This document shows positions 5,801-6,549 of a stretch of 6,549 nucleotides of DNA, one piece after another. Source of the DNA: a bacterium. GTDB lineage: Bacteria; Planctomycetota; B15-G4; JADJEK01. The DNA lies in contig JAUIEL010000408.1 in the NCBI GenBank assembly GCA_030428825.1, positions 1 to 6,549 of the forward strand, written 5' to 3'. The notes under the pieces were generated by a model that was given only the letters and a program-made list of their open reading frames with translations, did no database searches and was not told the origin of the DNA. Every line of letters starts with the position of its first letter. Positions within the stretch are counted from its first letter, which is position 1. Both the position numbers and the translations under genes were made by a program.

Positions 5801-6469
5801 CTACGAGGTCCCCGGGGGCGAGCCCCATGTGGGGGTGATCGGTCTTCGCGCCTTCCGCCATCCCACCGTGACGACCCAGGACAGCGGCGCGGCGACCGGC
5901 GAGTCGTCGGCGATCTCCACGAGCGCTTCTCGCCGACCCATCCAGCCGTCGAAGAACGCGCCGGACGCGAACGGATCGAGCGCGCCGATCAGTTTCAGCC
6001 CGTGCTTCCGCGCGTTGTTCAGCACATAGCAGAGCGCGTTCCGGACTTCCGTCGGCGTCCGCAGCACGTGCGCGTGATACCGCTCCGCGAAGACGATACC
6101 TGCCCTCTTCCAGAGCGCGTTCAGCCGCTTCGCCACCCGGATCTTCAACCCCTGCATCGCCCGCGCGAGCGCTCCTCGGTCCGGGGCCTCGAGGATCAGG
6201 TGCATGTGGTTCCCCATCACCGCGTAGTGCACCAGCCGAGCACCGAACCGGACCTTCGCGCGACGGAAGCACTCGAGCAGCACCCCGAACGTCCTCCCCC
6301 TCCGCAGGCTCGGCAACCCCGCCGCCAACCGCAGCGTCACGTGCATCGGCTCCTGCGCCGTGAACTCCTCCCTCCTCCGATGGGGAACCCGCCGGCGCTC
6401 CCCCCGGAACGCCTTCCGCTTCCTCGCCCTCTTCCGCACCGCGAACAGCGTCCGTTGTCTCGCCTTCAT
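5801..6469 (-). CDS. REP-associated (RAYT-like) Y1 transposase, HUH superfamily
   Basis: Single-strand DNA transposases of this superfamily nick and join DNA at hairpins using one tyrosine. Seen: 222 residues. A strongly basic N-terminus (1-36, mostly Arg and Lys) is followed by a first strand MHVTLRLAAGLPSLRRG (42-58), the HUH motif in MGNHMHLILEAP (His88, His90), a helix with ARAMQGLKIRVAKRLN (102-117), FAERYHAHVL (127-136), and YVLNNARKHGL with probable catalytic Tyr148. The C-terminus has SWVVTVGW, usual for this subfamily. The ATG at 6469 gives the full basic leader. No strong Shine-Dalgarno is visible. The TAG stop is embedded in the GTAG that precedes the REP-like hairpin. No accessory tnpB or second transposase is present, and no terminal repeats typical of DDE elements are seen. 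It is intact and could be active or domesticated. Confidence 0.88.
   Translation of the reverse strand: MKARQRTLFAVRKRARKRKAFRGERRRVPHRRREEFTAQEPMHVTLRLAAGLPSLRRGRTFGVLLECFRRAKVRFGARLVHYAVMGNHMHLILEAPDRGALARAMQGLKIRVAKRLNALWKRAGIVFAERYHAHVLRTPTEVRNALCYVLNNARKHGLKLIGALDPFASGAFFDGWMGRREALVEIADDSPVAAPLSWVVTVGWRKARRPITPTWGSPPGTS
5803..5811 (+). repeat. Right copy of 9-bp direct repeat flanking the hairpin
   Basis: The same 9-mer as at 5707-5715. This copy overlaps the last codons and the stop of the transposase and adjoins the GTAG element. Deleting one copy plus the hairpin would remove 96 bp (32 codons) and keep the transposase frame open past its present stop, which is compatible with, but does not prove, a later insertion into the gene's 3' end. 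Confidence 0.55.
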
Positions 6470-6476
6470 GTTGCCA

Positions 6477-6504
6477 ATATTAACCTACCCTCACCGGAAG
6501 TCCA
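6477..6504 (-). promoter_or_regulatory. Possible promoter for the transposase gene
   Basis: On the minus strand, TGGACT (6504-6499) and TAATAT (6482-6477) are 16 nt apart in a locally AT-richer stretch, unlike the rest of the window. The start point would fall at or next to the ATG, so the mRNA would be almost leaderless. Weak pattern match only. Confidence 0.25.
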
Positions 6505-6512
6505 TCAGAAAC

Positions 6513-6535
6513 CGAACGAAACACGAACGAACGAA
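6513..6535 (+). repeat. Short CGAA-type tetranucleotide repeats
   Basis: Two adjacent CGAA units (6513-6520) are followed, after three bases, by three more in tandem (6524-6535). The tract lies about 45-65 bases upstream of the transposase start, in the unusual AT-richer region. It may mark an element boundary or be a simple repeat; no function can be assigned. Confidence 0.5.
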
Positions 6536-6549
6536 CAGGTGGTGCCCTC

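Noticed and set aside
4728..6272. 514-codon minus-strand open frame across gmhA-gmhB and the transposase
   Set aside because: It is out of frame with the transposase and antisense to the heptose genes; the translation is compositionally biased with no motif.

Overview
The window is very GC-rich (third codon positions are almost all G or C) and encodes lipid A, heptose and phospholipid enzymes. This points to a Gram-negative bacterium with an LPS outer membrane. The phylum cannot be fixed from the sequence alone; an uncultured high-GC lineage (deltaproteobacterial, acidobacterial or candidate-phylum type) fits.

Layout. Positions 4356 down to 1 are all minus strand, in transcription order: a sigma-54-type response regulator (4356-2956), lpxH (2924-2163), cmk (2067-1375), plsC (1375-647) and the first 190 codons of rpsA (570-1, cut by the window edge). 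The cmk-plsC-rpsA stretch is very tight; cmk and plsC overlap. A short divergent region (4357-4437) separates this block from gmhA-gmhB on the plus strand (4438-5615), which overlap by a 4-base GTGA. Downstream, convergent to gmhB, is a minus-strand Y1/HUH transposase of the REP-associated (RAYT-like) kind (6469-5801).

How the genes fit together. LpxH makes lipid X for lipid A. GmhA and GmhB carry out two steps toward ADP-heptose for the LPS inner core. PlsC makes phosphatidic acid. Cmk supplies CDP/dCDP, and S1 recruits mRNA to the ribosome. The regulator sits between the two LPS blocks with no sensor kinase in view; a role in envelope control is only a guess from position.

The most unusual structure is non-coding. 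A perfect 29-bp inverted repeat with a 19-nt loop (5722-5798) starts two bases after the transposase stop codon. On the transposase strand it is preceded by GTAG, the tetranucleotide that flanks REP hairpins. It is also bracketed by a 9-bp direct repeat whose core recurs in the loop. It looks like the cognate site, or a palindromic insertion product, of the neighbouring transposase.
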